Shown here: positions 43,885 through 53,031 of the stretch, in pieces
Numbering within the stretch: the first letter of the stretch is position 1
Layout of the letters: every line of letters begins with the position of its first letter
Assembly (NCBI RefSeq): GCF_000379625.1
Contig: NZ_KB903217.1
Coordinates: 761,816-825,815 of the forward strand
Source: Actinomycetospora chiangmaiensis DSM 45062
Lineage (GTDB): Bacteria; Actinomycetota; Actinomycetes; Mycobacteriales; Pseudonocardiaceae
Length of the DNA stretch: 64,000 nt
Direction: 5' to 3'
Program-made: the position numbers and the translations under genes
The notes under the pieces: model-generated
Told to the model about the DNA's origin: nothing
Seen by the model: only the letters and a program-made list of their open reading frames with translations
Databases searched by the model: none

Positions 43885-44333
43885 GCCGAGACCTCCTTCG
43901 CGATGAAGCCGGCCGCGGCGGCCGGGTCGGTGACGGAACGGAGCTCGCCGGTGAAGGACTTGCGGACCAGGCGGCGGGCGAGCGCGGCCAGCACGGTCAT
44001 GTGGTCGGAGCCGCCGCCCTCGGGCGCGGCGATGAGGAACACGAGGTCGGCGGGGGTGCCGTCCTCGGCGCCGAAGTCGACGCCGGCCGCGCTGCGGCCG
44101 AAGCCCAGCGTCGGCTCGGTGACGGCCGCGGACCGGCAGTGCGGGATGCCGATCCCGCCGTCGAGACCCGTCGGCATCTGGGCCTCGCGGGCCTCGATGT
44201 CGGCGAGGAACTGGTCCAGGTCGGTCACCCGCCCGGCCTTCACGAGGCGCTCGGCCAGCGAGCGCACGACCTCCCGGCGGTCGCCCGTGGGCAGGTCCAG
44301 GTCGACGAGGTCGGCCGTGATCAGGTCGCTCAT
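43881..44333 (-). CDS. PTS fructose EIIA component
   Basis: 150 residues. Active-site His65 lies in GIGIPHCRSAAV, and FLIAAPEGGGSDHMTVLAAL is the second conserved block of the fructose/mannitol EIIA family. It receives phosphate from HPr and passes it to Cys9 of FruA. It is a separate polypeptide here, whereas many bacteria fuse it to HPr or to EIIBC. The start overlaps the fruK stop and its own stop overlaps the fruA start, both ATGA, so the three should be made in fixed ratio. Confidence 0.95.
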   Translation of the reverse strand: MSDLITADLVDLDLPTGDRREVVRSLAERLVKAGRVTDLDQFLADIEAREAQMPTGLDGGIGIPHCRSAAVTEPTLGFGRSAAGVDFGAEDGTPADLVFLIAAPEGGGSDHMTVLAALARRLVRKSFTGELRSVTDPAAAAGFIAKEVSA

Positions 44334-45277
44334 GCTGCCTCTCCGGTGAGGTCGAGGGACGAGTCCGGGGCGGACGCCGCGCGGACGAGGGTGGGATCGA
44401 CGTCGGTGGGTCCGGGCACCGCGGTGCCGGGGAGACCGACCGCGGCGGCCCCGCAGGCCACCGCGTGGTGCAGGGCGTCCGGGCTCTTCGCGCCGGACGT
44501 GATGGCCATGAGGTAGCCCGCGAGGGTGGAGTCGCCGGCCCCGACGGTGCTGCGCACCGCGACGGCGGGGCTCGCGACGTGCCAGGCGTCGTGCGCGTCG
44601 ACGGCGATCGCGCCGCTCGCGCCCATGCTGACGAGGACGGTGCCGATCCCGCCGGTCACGAGCTCGCGGGCGGCGGCGAGCACGTCGGACAGGGCGGGCA
44701 GCGGGTGCGCGACCAGCTCCGCGAGCTCGGCGACGTTCGGCTTGACGAGGTCCGGGGTCTGCGCCACCGCGTGGGCGAGGGCGACGCCGGAGGTGTCGAC
44801 GGCGACCCGGGCGCCCGCCGAGCGCGCGGCCCGGACGATGCGGCCGTGCAGGTCGTCGGTGGCCCCCGAGGGGACCGAGCCCGCCGTCACGACCCAGTCG
44901 GCCGGGGCGGCGTGCGCGCGAACGGTGTCGACGAGCGCGTCGACCTGGTCCGCGGTGAGCGCGACGCCGGGCTCGTTGACCTTGGTGGTGGTGCCGTCCG
45001 GCTCGACGAGGGCGGTGTTCACGCGGGTGGCACCGTCCGCCGGGGTGCAGACGGGCTGGACGCCGGCCCGGCGCAGCAGCGAGGCCAGCTCGCCCTCGCC
45101 GCCGGGCATGACGGCGAGCGTCGGGCGGCCGAAGCGGGCGAGGACGCGGGAGACGTTGACGCCCTTGCCGCCGGGGTCGACGCGGTGGGCGGTCGCGCGG
45201 AGCACCGCACCCGTCGTCAGGGCCGGGATCTCGACGGTGCGGTCGATCGACGGGTTCGGCGTGACGGTCACGATCAT
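44330..45277 (-). CDS. fruK: 1-phosphofructokinase
   Basis: 315 residues from ATG 45277: MIVTVTPNPSIDRTVEIPAL, then RVDPGGKGVNVSRVLARFG (substrate site) and the PfkB signature VGAGDSTLAGYL with the catalytic Asp. It phosphorylates fructose-1-phosphate to fructose-1,6-bisphosphate. It follows fruR by 29 nt. GGAGAACC lies before the ATG. Confidence 0.95.
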   Translation of the reverse strand: MIVTVTPNPSIDRTVEIPALTTGAVLRATAHRVDPGGKGVNVSRVLARFGRPTLAVMPGGEGELASLLRRAGVQPVCTPADGATRVNTALVEPDGTTTKVNEPGVALTADQVDALVDTVRAHAAPADWVVTAGSVPSGATDDLHGRIVRAARSAGARVAVDTSGVALAHAVAQTPDLVKPNVAELAELVAHPLPALSDVLAAARELVTGGIGTVLVSMGASGAIAVDAHDAWHVASPAVAVRSTVGAGDSTLAGYLMAITSGAKSPDALHHAVACGAAAVGLPGTAVPGPTDVDPTLVRAASAPDSSLDLTGEAA

Positions 45278-45306
45278 GGGTTCTCCCGGCGCTGCGTTTG
45301 CCCTCG

Positions 45307-46077
45307 TCACGCGATCACCAGATCCGGTCCGGCCGCCCGGATCGCGTCCGCCGCCTCGGGGTGGGTCTCCAGCAGGTCGCCGTCGGTGACGATCGTGTCG
45401 ACGTCGGCGAGGGTCGCGAAGCGGGAGAAGGAGTCGGCGCCGTACTTCGAGGAGTCGGCGACGACGATGCTGCGGGCCGCGGCCTTGACGATGGCGCCCT
45501 TCACCGCGGACTCGGCCACGTCCGGCGTCGTGAGCCCGCGGTCGATGGAGAAGCCGTTGGTGCCGAGGACCGCGACGTCGCAGTTGACGCTCTCGAGGGT
45601 CTTGAGGGCCCACCGGTCCACCGCGGAGAGCGTGGTGCCGCGGACCCGGCCGCCGATGAGGTGGACGGTGATGCGGCTCCGGCCGGCGAGCGCGGTGGCG
45701 ATCGGCAGCGCGTTGGTGACGACGGTGAGCTCGACGTCGTCGGGCAGCAGCGCCGCGACCCGCGCGGTGGTGGTGCCGGCGTCGAGCAGGATCGTCGAGG
45801 CGGCGCCGAGCTCGGCGACCGCGGCCTTCGCGATGCGGTCCTTCTCGTCGGGGTGGGTGACCTCGCGGACGCCGACGGCGGGCTCGATCTCGAGGCGGTC
45901 GGTGGCGATGGCGCCGCCGTGCACACGGTGCAGCAGGCCCTGGCGCTCGAGGGCCGTGAGGTCGCGCCGGATGGTCTCGGTGGTGACGCCGAGCTCGGCC
46001 GCGACCTGGGTGACCTCGAGGCGGCCCAGCTCGCGAGCCCGGCGGACCAGGAGCTGGTGGCGCTCTGCGGCGTACAT
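45307..46077 (-). CDS. fruR: DeoR-family transcriptional regulator of the fructose PTS
   Basis: 256 residues. The DeoR N-terminal winged helix is MYAAERHQLLVRRARELGRL, then VTQVAAELGVTTETIRRDLT. The sensor domain includes ILLDAGTTTARVA, TNALPIATALA and GGRVRGTTLS, the sugar-phosphate-binding signature. First gene of the fru operon and divergent from ptsI. Most likely it represses both in the absence of fructose-1-phosphate (inference from family and location). Confidence 0.93.
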   Translation of the reverse strand: MYAAERHQLLVRRARELGRLEVTQVAAELGVTTETIRRDLTALERQGLLHRVHGGAIATDRLEIEPAVGVREVTHPDEKDRIAKAAVAELGAASTILLDAGTTTARVAALLPDDVELTVVTNALPIATALAGRSRITVHLIGGRVRGTTLSAVDRWALKTLESVNCDVAVLGTNGFSIDRGLTTPDVAESAVKGAIVKAAARSIVVADSSKYGADSFSRFATLADVDTIVTDGDLLETHPEAADAIRAAGPDLVIA

Positions 46078-46212
46078 GCCCGATCACCTCCGTTCTTCGG
46101 CGAACCCGTGTGGTTCTGGTTGGAAGTTTGTTGGTTTGCCTGTGGACTGTCAAGGGGTTGTCGTCGTACGTTCTCCTCAGCGACACCAAGGGACCCGACG
46201 AAGGGGAGCGCC
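46078..46212. promoter_or_regulatory. Divergent fruR / ptsI control region with TGGTT repeats
   Basis: 135 bp, clearly AT-richer than the rest. The pentamer TGGTT occurs three times in the same orientation within 46110-46136 (…GTGGTTCTGGTTGGAAG…TTGGTTTG). Short direct repeats of this kind are usual DeoR-family operators. AGGGGAGCG at about 46202 is the ptsI ribosome-binding site. The exact -35/-10 boxes are not clear to me. Confidence 0.5.
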
Positions 46213-47889
46213 ATGACCAGCACCGACGGTGCGAAGCTGCCGGGAACGCCGGCGAGCGCGGGAGCGGCGGTCGGTCCCGTCGTGCGCGTGCCCGAACCGT
46301 TGGGGGAGCCGCCGGCGGGCCCCGTCGTCGTGGCGGACCGGCGCGAGGTCGAGGCGGCCCGCATCGCCCCCGCGGGCGCCGCGGTGTCGACCCGCATGAT
46401 GGACACCGCCGGGACCCCGGGCCTCGCGAAGGAGGTCTCCGACGTCCTCTACGCGACCGCGATGATGGCCGAGGACCCGACGCTGCTGGAGTCCGCCGAG
46501 GCGCTCGTCCGCGACCAGGGCACGCCTGCGCCGCGGGCGGTGTACGAGGCCGCCGCGCGGTTCGTGTCCGCCCTGCAGGCCGCCGGCGGCTACATGGCCG
46601 AGCGGGCGGGCGACGTCGCGGACATCCGCGACCGCATCGTCGCCGAGCTGCTCGGGGTCCCCGCGCCGGGCGTGCCGGTCCTCGACGGCCCGTCGGTGCT
46701 GGTCGCGAAGGACCTCGCCCCCGCCGACACCGCCACGCTGGACCCGGCGACGGCGCTCGCCCTCGTCACCGTCGAGGGCGGCCCGACCAGCCACACCGCG
46801 ATCCTCGCCCGCTCGCTCGGCATCCCCGCCGTCGTCGGCTGCCCCGGGGCCGCCGGCCTCGTCGAGGGCACGCTCGTGCGGGTCGACGGGACGGCCGGCG
46901 AGGTCGTCGCGGTGCCCGCGGGGACCGCCGTCGGCGCGGACCTGGCCGCGGCCGGCCCGACCTCCGTCGCCGGCCCCGTCACCACCACCGACGGGCACCG
47001 GATCGCGGTCGTCGCCAACATCGCGGACACGAAGGACGCGGCGCGGGCGGCCGAGGTGGGCGCCGAGGGCGTCGGCCTGCTCCGCACCGAGCTCACCTTC
47101 CTCTCCGCGTCGACCGAGCCGACGCCCGAGGAGCAGCGGGCCGGGTACGCGGCGACGATGGCCCCGCTCGCCGGCACGCCGATCACGCTGCGCACGCTGG
47201 ACGCCGGCGCCGACAAGCCGGTGCCGTTCCTGGACATGACGCCCGAGGTCAACCCGGCCCTCGGCGTGCGGGGCCAGCGCCTCTTCGACGACGGCGCCGA
47301 GCGTGCCGACGTCCTCGACCGCCAGCTGGTCGCCGCCGTCGGAGGGGCCGCCGACGCCGGGGTCACGCTCAAGGTGATGGCCCCGATGATCTCCACCGCC
47401 GACGAGGCCGCCCGCTTCGTCGCCCGCGCGCGGAAGGCCGGGGTGGAGCAGGTCGGCGTGATGATCGAGGTCCCGGCGGCCGTGCTCAACGCCCCCGAGC
47501 TGCTCGCCGAGGTCGACTTCGTGTCCGTCGGCACCAACGACCTGACGCAGTACGTCTTCGCCGCCGACCGCCAGTCCGGCCCCCTCGCCGGGTTCAACGA
47601 CCCCTGGCAGCCCGCCGTCCTGCGCCTGCTCGACCAGCTGTGCCGGGCCGCCGAGGTGACGGGGACCCCGGTCGGGGTCTGCGGCGAGGCCGCGGCCGAC
47701 CCGGCGCTCGCCGTCGTCCTCGTGGGGCTCGGCGTGACGTCGCTGTCCGCGGCCGCCTCGGCGCTGCCCGCCGTCGCGGCGCGCGTCTCGTCGGTGGACC
47801 TCGCGACCGCCCGGCGCGCGGCCCGGGTCGCCGTGGCCGCCCGCGACGTCGCGTCGGCCCGGGCGGCGGTGCGTGACGTCCTCGGCTGA
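46213..47889 (+). CDS. ptsI: Phosphoenolpyruvate-protein phosphotransferase (PTS enzyme I)
   Basis: 558 residues. It transfers phosphate from PEP to HPr. The phosphohistidine is His194 in EGGPTSHTAILARS. LRTELTFLS, LRTLDAGADKPVPFL and the active Cys in GVCGEAAADP belong to the PEP-binding barrel. The N-terminal HPr-binding domain is standard. With HPr, EIIA, FruA and FruK encoded opposite, the locus is a complete PTS. The end overlaps comB by 17 nt. Confidence 0.96.
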   Translation: MTSTDGAKLPGTPASAGAAVGPVVRVPEPLGEPPAGPVVVADRREVEAARIAPAGAAVSTRMMDTAGTPGLAKEVSDVLYATAMMAEDPTLLESAEALVRDQGTPAPRAVYEAAARFVSALQAAGGYMAERAGDVADIRDRIVAELLGVPAPGVPVLDGPSVLVAKDLAPADTATLDPATALALVTVEGGPTSHTAILARSLGIPAVVGCPGAAGLVEGTLVRVDGTAGEVVAVPAGTAVGADLAAAGPTSVAGPVTTTDGHRIAVVANIADTKDAARAAEVGAEGVGLLRTELTFLSASTEPTPEEQRAGYAATMAPLAGTPITLRTLDAGADKPVPFLDMTPEVNPALGVRGQRLFDDGAERADVLDRQLVAAVGGAADAGVTLKVMAPMISTADEAARFVARARKAGVEQVGVMIEVPAAVLNAPELLAEVDFVSVGTNDLTQYVFAADRQSGPLAGFNDPWQPAVLRLLDQLCRAAEVTGTPVGVCGEAAADPALAVVLVGLGVTSLSAAASALPAVAARVSSVDLATARRAARVAVAARDVASARAAVRDVLG

Positions 47890-48583
47890 TCAGGGGCCGT
47901 ACCGGCTGCGCTGCGAGTGGGGTCCCGACGGCGGGGCGCTGGTCGCGGCGGGTGCCGACGTCGCGGTCGTCGTCGACGTCTGCTCCTTCACGACGACGAC
48001 CTCGGTCGCCCTCGACCGCGGGATCGCCGTCATCCCGTCGGCGGTCCGGGCCGGGCCACCCGGCGTCGTGGTGGCGGGGCGTCGGGCGGAGGGCGGGCTG
48101 TCGCTCTCCCCGGTCTCCGTGCGGTCGGCGGCGGTGGTCCCCGACGTCATGGTCCTGCCCTCGCCCAACGGGTCGACGATCAGCGCGGCGCTCGCGGACC
48201 GGGTGCCCACCGTGCTGGCGGCCTGTCTGCGCAACGCGTCGGCCGTGGCGGCCTGGTTGGCGGCCCGGCCGGAGCTGGTCGTGGCCGTGGTGCCGGCGGG
48301 CGAGCGGTGGCCCGACGGTGGCCTGCGCGTCGCCGTCGAGGACCTGTGGGGGGCGGGCGCGGTGCTGTCGACGCTGGTCGGGGACAGTGCTGCGCCCGAG
48401 GCTCGGGTGGCGGCCGCGGCGTTCGACGCCGTCCGACCGCGCCTGACGGCCGAGCTGCGGGCGTGTGCGAGCGGGCGGGAGCTGACCGAGCTCGGGTTCG
48501 CCGCCGACGTCGAGGTGGCGTCCGAGCTGGACACGAGCACCGTCGTGCCGCTGCTCGTCGACGGGGTGTTCCGCGCGGCGTGA
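47873..48583 (+). CDS. comB: 2-phosphosulfolactate phosphatase family protein (ComB)
   Basis: 236 residues from GTG 47873, inside the ptsI 3' end in another frame. AVVVDVCSFTTTTSVALDRG near the N-terminus, LPSPNGSTIS, LAACLRNASAVAAWL and DLWGAGAVLSTL are ComB-family features (Mg-dependent phosphatase of coenzyme M synthesis in archaea). Actinobacteria do not make coenzyme M, so its real substrate is unknown. No other coenzyme M genes are nearby. The overlap with ptsI suggests co-translation. Confidence 0.87.
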   Translation: MTSSADQGPYRLRCEWGPDGGALVAAGADVAVVVDVCSFTTTTSVALDRGIAVIPSAVRAGPPGVVVAGRRAEGGLSLSPVSVRSAAVVPDVMVLPSPNGSTISAALADRVPTVLAACLRNASAVAAWLAARPELVVAVVPAGERWPDGGLRVAVEDLWGAGAVLSTLVGDSAAPEARVAAAAFDAVRPRLTAELRACASGRELTELGFAADVEVASELDTSTVVPLLVDGVFRAA

Positions 48584-48733
48584 GCGCGGGCCGGCCCGCA
48601 CCTCGTGCGGCACCGGGTGCGCCGGGGTCGACCCGGCACCATACGGATCGAGCCGCTGATCGACGTCGGGCCGTCGCGGATGTCGGTGGCACCGGGCGCC
48701 CCGGGGGGAGCTTCGTGCCGCTGTCCGGCGGGC

Positions 48734-49396
48734 TCAGCAGCGGGAGCGGAGCACCTCGACGCCCGGACCGGTGAGGTCGTCACAGAACACGGCACGGCCG
48801 GCCATCGCCATCACCAGCGCGAGCGTCGGGCCGGAGACGCGCGGCCCGTCGTCGGGACCAGCGGTGAAGGGGCCGTCGGAGGCCGCGAGCCGGAGACCCG
48901 TGCTGACGGTGCGGCTGCGGACCGTCGAGTTCTGCCGCGCGAAGAACGTGGCGAGCGGGGTGAGGGTGGTGACCGGGGCGTCGCGGACGAGACCGAGCGG
49001 ACGCCGGACGTCCGCACCGTGCACCACGATCTCGCCGAGCCACATCTCGACCGGACCGGGCGGGCACGTCCGGCTCCCGATCACCGCCCGGAACCGCTCG
49101 AGCGTCCCGGCGGACGTCGGGGCGCGGTGCTCGGCGAGCCGGCGGGCGTTGTGGCGCTCGACGTTCCCGCGCGCGGCGAGGACGCTGCGGAACCACCGGA
49201 GCGGCCCGGTCGAGGCGCCGGCCACGAGGTGGGCGACGGTGTCCTCGACGGTCCACGCGGCACAGAGCGAGCGCACCTGCCACTGCTCGTCGGTGAGCGT
49301 GCCGAGGTCGGACGCGAGCGCTGCACGCTCGGCGTGGATGAGGGGCCAGAGGTCGGGGGTCACGGAGGTGGGACCGGTCGGTCGTCGCGGACTCAT
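48734..49396 (-). CDS. DinB/mycothiol-dependent maleylpyruvate isomerase-type protein
   Basis: 220 residues. The N-terminal four-helix bundle begins PDLWPLIHAERAALASDLGT and has WTVEDTVAHLVAGASTGPLR (first metal His) and VEMWLGEIVVHGADVRRPLG (later His pair), the pattern of the DinB_2/MDMPI family of actinobacteria. Members use mycothiol or bind metals; many have no assigned reaction. It is the last gene of a three-gene operon (padR, flavin monooxygenase, this), three bases after the monooxygenase stop, which suggests a shared xenobiotic or aromatic substrate. Confidence 0.85.
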   Translation of the reverse strand: MSPRRPTGPTSVTPDLWPLIHAERAALASDLGTLTDEQWQVRSLCAAWTVEDTVAHLVAGASTGPLRWFRSVLAARGNVERHNARRLAEHRAPTSAGTLERFRAVIGSRTCPPGPVEMWLGEIVVHGADVRRPLGLVRDAPVTTLTPLATFFARQNSTVRSRTVSTGLRLAASDGPFTAGPDDGPRVSGPTLALVMAMAGRAVFCDDLTGPGVEVLRSRC

Positions 49397-49399
49397 CCC

Positions 49400-50755
49400 T
49401 CACACCAGCTCGGAGTCGCGGACCTTCTGCATGCCGAGCGCCATCCGCCGTTTCGCGGCGGGGATGCGGTCGACCAGGCGCAGGGAGGTGCGCTGCGCGA
49501 ACACCGAGAGCGGCCCGATCACCGGGCGGCGGGCGAGGCCGTTGTCGTTCATGAACTCCAGCGACTCGCGGACGGCGAGGGCCGAGTAGCGGCGCATGAG
49601 GTCCTCGTAGTCGCCGACCGCCGCGAGCAGCGTCGACTCCCCGTCGCGGACCCGGACGAGGCGGTCCCGGAGCTCCCGCGCGTCGCGCAGCGCGGTGTTC
49701 GCGCCCGCGCCGCGACCCGGCGTCATGGTGTGGGCGGCGTCGCCGAGCAGCGTCACGGTGCTCGGCTCCCACGGCGGGATCGGGTCGGCGGTGCGGATGG
49801 ACAGCGCGACGTTCGCGCCGTGGTCGGCCCCGGCGAGCAGGGCCTGCCAGCAGGGGGACCAGTCGGCCGTGAGTTCGGCGGCCAGCGCGGTGAGGTCGGC
49901 GCCCTCGCGCTCGAGGAGGTCGGCGGGGGCGATCGACCGGGAGGTCGTCACGCCCCAGGAGACGTGGTCGGTCGTGTTGTCGAAGCGTAGTCCGGGCCAC
50001 CGCTCGAGGAGCTCCCGGTCGCTGGAGCCGATGCCCGCGACGGGCGCGCCGCCGTCGGTCCAGGGCATCCGCACGACGTGGGTGATCCCGAACTGCCCGC
50101 GGCGGTCGAAGATCATGGCGAGGCCCTGGCGGACCGACGCGGGCAGCAGCGCCTCGGTCTGCGGCGACCAGGGCGTCTTGCCGCCGATCGCGACGAGCCC
50201 GGTCTCGGTGTGCGTCGCGTGGGGCAGGTACTGCCGGCGGACCGGGGAGCCCGCCCCGTCGGCCCCGACGAGGAGGTCGCCCTCGTCGGTGGACCCGTCC
50301 TCGAAGTGGGCGACGACGCGGTCGGCGTGCTGCTCGTAGTGGGTGAAGCGCCGGTCGAAGGTGACGACGTCCTCCATCCCCGTGAAGAGCACCTGGCGCA
50401 ACGTCATCCGGCTGACGTTGTACTCCCGGTCCTCCGCCCCCTGGCCGGACGGCGGGAACTCGCCGAACCCGACGGTGATCAGCTCCCGCCACTGCTCGGT
50501 GTACATGCCGAACCGCTCGTAGGGCGCGGCGGTGGTGGCCACGAAGGTCTCGAAGAGCTCCGGCGCGAGGCAGGCGTGCAGGGCCCGGGCCCCGTTGGGG
50601 GAGATCCCGACGCGGTAGCCGTGCAGGCCGCTCGTCCGCGTGCGGTCGCGCTCGTGGACGGCGACGTCGATGCCGGCGCGACGGAGGCCGTGCGCCAGGC
50701 ACATGCCTCCGGTCCCACCGCCGATGACGAGGACGCGGAGCGGGCGGGTGGTCAT
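49400..50755 (-). CDS. FAD-dependent aromatic-type monooxygenase
   Basis: 451 residues. FAD-binding VLVIGGGTGGMCLAHGLRRA at the N-terminus, DLLVGADGAGSPVRRQ (the DG fingerprint for FAD/NADPH) and TLLGDAAHTMTPGRGAGANT near residue 310, the second FAD motif of class A flavin hydroxylases. The reaction is insertion of one oxygen into an organic substrate with NAD(P)H; the substrate is unknown. Its ATG overlaps the padR stop (ATGA). It is under apparent control of a PadR repressor, as often found for detoxification or phenolic-compound genes. Confidence 0.9.
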   Translation of the reverse strand: MTTRPLRVLVIGGGTGGMCLAHGLRRAGIDVAVHERDRTRTSGLHGYRVGISPNGARALHACLAPELFETFVATTAAPYERFGMYTEQWRELITVGFGEFPPSGQGAEDREYNVSRMTLRQVLFTGMEDVVTFDRRFTHYEQHADRVVAHFEDGSTDEGDLLVGADGAGSPVRRQYLPHATHTETGLVAIGGKTPWSPQTEALLPASVRQGLAMIFDRRGQFGITHVVRMPWTDGGAPVAGIGSSDRELLERWPGLRFDNTTDHVSWGVTTSRSIAPADLLEREGADLTALAAELTADWSPCWQALLAGADHGANVALSIRTADPIPPWEPSTVTLLGDAAHTMTPGRGAGANTALRDARELRDRLVRVRDGESTLLAAVGDYEDLMRRYSALAVRESLEFMNDNGLARRPVIGPLSVFAQRTSLRLVDRIPAAKRRMALGMQKVRDSELV

Positions 50756-51333
50756 GACGGGCCTCCGACAGGGGTGGTGATCCAGGGCAGGGCGGCGGTG
50801 CGCAGGTCCTCGAGCAGGCCCTCGAGGAACCGGACGTCGGTCTCGAGGTGGGCGACGGCGTACTCGTCCTCCACCAGCACGAGCCGGGGCAGGAGGGGGC
50901 GGACCCGCTCGAGTTCGCCGCGCAGCCGGTCGCGCTCGGTCCGACGGTCGGCGAGGCGCAGCTCGAGGGCGTCGCGGGCGAGGTCCGCGGAGATCAGCGG
51001 GAGGTAGGCGAGGGCCGCGGTGAACTCCCCGAACTCGTGGCGGGGTGCCGTGAGCATGTCGAGGGTCCAGGTGATCGCCGTCTCGTGCCCCGCGTCGGTG
51101 GGGGCGTAGACGGTGCGCTCGGGCCGGGTGGCGGGCCGTTCGGTGCCGGCGGCGACGAGCAGACCGTCGCGGACGAGGCGGTCGATCGTCTTGTAGAGCT
51201 GCGAGCGCTGCCCGACGTTGACGACCTTGTCCTTGCCGCGCTCCCGGATGAGCTGCTGCATCCGGTAGGGGTGCATCGGTTCCTCCACAGCGAGGGCGAG
51301 GACGGCGAGGGCGAGGCCGGAGCGCTGGGTCAT
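50752..51333 (-). CDS. PadR-family transcriptional regulator
   Basis: 193 residues from ATG 51333. The winged helix ([20 protein letters not shown], then [20 protein letters not shown] and [15 protein letters not shown]) is typical of PadR. The C-terminal half is a long helical dimerisation domain ([20 protein letters not shown]). A perfect 19-bp palindrome lies 13 bp upstream of its start. It should repress its own operon until an effector, perhaps the monooxygenase substrate, binds. Confidence 0.92.
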   Translation of the reverse strand: MTQRSGLALAVLALAVEEPMHPYRMQQLIRERGKDKVVNVGQRSQLYKTIDRLVRDGLLVAAGTERPATRPERTVYAPTDAGHETAITWTLDMLTAPRHEFGEFTAALAYLPLISADLARDALELRLADRRTERDRLRGELERVRPLLPRLVLVEDEYAVAHLETDVRFLEGLLEDLRTAALPWITTPVGGPS

Positions 51334-51346
51334 GGTGTCGCTGACA

Positions 51347-51365
51347 TTAGTGTCGTAGACACTAA
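51347..51365. promoter_or_regulatory. PadR operator palindrome
   Basis: TTAGTGTC-GTA-GACACTAA: perfect 8-bp arms with a 3-bp centre, in a locally AT-rich stretch between padR (minus) and guaA (plus). Size and symmetry fit a dimeric PadR site. It lies 13 bp from the padR ATG and ~47 bp from the guaA GTG. Confidence 0.75.
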
Positions 51366-51411
51366 AGAAGCAAGGGGCGGGGTGGCCGCACCCGTCCGTC
51401 ACAATGGGGAC

Positions 51412-52971
51412 GTGAGCAGCAGTGGTGAGCACCCCGTCCTCGTCGTCGACTACGGCGCCCAGTACGCGCAGCTCATCGCCCGGCGCGTGCGCGAGGCGCA
51501 GGTGTACTCCGAGGTCGTGCCGCACACGACCTCGGTCGACGACATGCTGGCGAAGGACCCGGCGGCGATCGTGCTCTCCGGTGGGCCGGCGAGCGTCTAC
51601 GCCGAGGGGGCGCCGAGCGTCGACCCGGCCCTGTTCGAGACCGGCGTCCCGGTGTTCGGCATCTGCTACGGGTTCCAGCTGATGGCCTCGGCGCTGGGCG
51701 GCACGGTGGCCCACACCGGCGACCGGGAGTACGGCCGCACCGAGCTGCACATCACCGACCCGGGCCGGCTGCACGGCGACATCCCCGAGGCCCACCCGGT
51801 GTGGATGAGCCACGGCGACGGCGTCACCGCGGCCCCGGAGGGCTTCACGACGACGGCCTCCTCGCCCGGGGCGCCGGTCGCGGCCTTCGAGGACGTCGAC
51901 CGGCGACTGGCGGGGGTGCAGTACCACCCGGAGGTCGGGCACTCCCCGCACGGCCAGCTGGTGCTCGAGCGCTTCCTGCGCGACGTCGCCGGCATCCGCC
52001 CCGACTGGACCGCGGCCAACATCGTCGAGGAGACGGTCGAGGCGATCCGGGCCCAGGTCGGGCCGGGCGGCCGGGCGATCTGCGGGCTGTCGGGCGGCGT
52101 CGACTCCGCGGTCGCCGCGGCGCTGGTGCAACGCGCGATCGGGGACCGGCTGACGTGCGTGTTCGTCGACCACGGCCTCCTGCGCGAGGGCGAGCGCGGC
52201 CAGGTCGAGCGGGACTTCGTCGCGGCGACCGGGGTGGACCTCGTGACGGTGGACGCCGAGGAGGTGTTCCTGCGCGAGCTCGCCGACGTGGTCGACCCCG
52301 AGGAGAAGCGCAAGATCATCGGCCGGGAGTTCATCCGCTCCTTCGAGGGCGCGGCGCGCGACCTCGCCGAGGGCGAGGGCGTCGACTTCCTCGTGCAGGG
52401 AACGCTCTACCCGGACGTCGTCGAGTCCGGCGGCGGGACCGGAGCGGCGAACATCAAGTCCCACCACAACGTCGGGGGCCTCCCCGACGACCTGCAGTTC
52501 TCGCTGGTCGAGCCGCTGCGGGCGCTGTTCAAGGACGAGGTCCGCGCCGTCGGCGCCGAGCTCGGGCTGCCCGAGTCGATCGTCCAGCGCCAGCCCTTCC
52601 CGGGCCCGGGACTCGCGATCCGCATCATCGGATCCGTCGACGCCGAGCGGCTCGCCACGCTGCGCCGGGCCGACGCGATCGCCCGCGAGGAGCTCACCGC
52701 CGCCGGGCTCGACCGCACCATCTGGCAGTGCCCGGTGGTGCTGCTCGCCGACGTCCGCTCGGTGGGGGTGCAGGGCGACGGCCGCACCTACGGCCACCCC
52801 GTCGTGCTGCGCCCGGTGTCGAGCGAGGACGCCATGACCGCCGACTGGACGCGCGTGCCCTACGAGACGCTGGAACGCATCTCGACCCGGATCACGAACG
52901 AGTGCGCGGAGATCAACCGCGTCGTCCTCGACGTGACGAGCAAGCCCCCGGGCACCATCGAGTGGGAGTGA
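51412..52971 (+). CDS. guaA: GMP synthase (glutamine-hydrolysing)
   Basis: 519 residues from GTG 51412. Class I glutaminase domain: [20 protein letters not shown], nucleophile Cys in [11 protein letters not shown], and HPEVGHS with His/Glu. ATP pyrophosphatase domain: [15 protein letters not shown] (P-loop). C-terminal dimerisation/XMP domain ending [11 protein letters not shown]. It converts XMP to GMP, completing the pathway started by guaB in this window. CACAATGGGGACGTG at the start suggests the -10 is very close, so a short or leaderless transcript is possible. Confidence 0.97.
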   Translation: MSSSGEHPVLVVDYGAQYAQLIARRVREAQVYSEVVPHTTSVDDMLAKDPAAIVLSGGPASVYAEGAPSVDPALFETGVPVFGICYGFQLMASALGGTVAHTGDREYGRTELHITDPGRLHGDIPEAHPVWMSHGDGVTAAPEGFTTTASSPGAPVAAFEDVDRRLAGVQYHPEVGHSPHGQLVLERFLRDVAGIRPDWTAANIVEETVEAIRAQVGPGGRAICGLSGGVDSAVAAALVQRAIGDRLTCVFVDHGLLREGERGQVERDFVAATGVDLVTVDAEEVFLRELADVVDPEEKRKIIGREFIRSFEGAARDLAEGEGVDFLVQGTLYPDVVESGGGTGAANIKSHHNVGGLPDDLQFSLVEPLRALFKDEVRAVGAELGLPESIVQRQPFPGPGLAIRIIGSVDAERLATLRRADAIAREELTAAGLDRTIWQCPVVLLADVRSVGVQGDGRTYGHPVVLRPVSSEDAMTADWTRVPYETLERISTRITNECAEINRVVLDVTSKPPGTIEWE

Positions 52972-53031
52972 CCGGCCACTGGTCCCCCCGGACACAGTTC
53001 GCGTCGACCCTGGACACGGCGCGCACGGGGG

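Noticed and set aside
48584-48733. 150-bp interval between comB and the convergent operon considered for a small RNA
   Set aside because: Only an imperfect GC-rich stem around GGTGC…GCACC is seen, best explained as a weak terminator; no promoter is evident.
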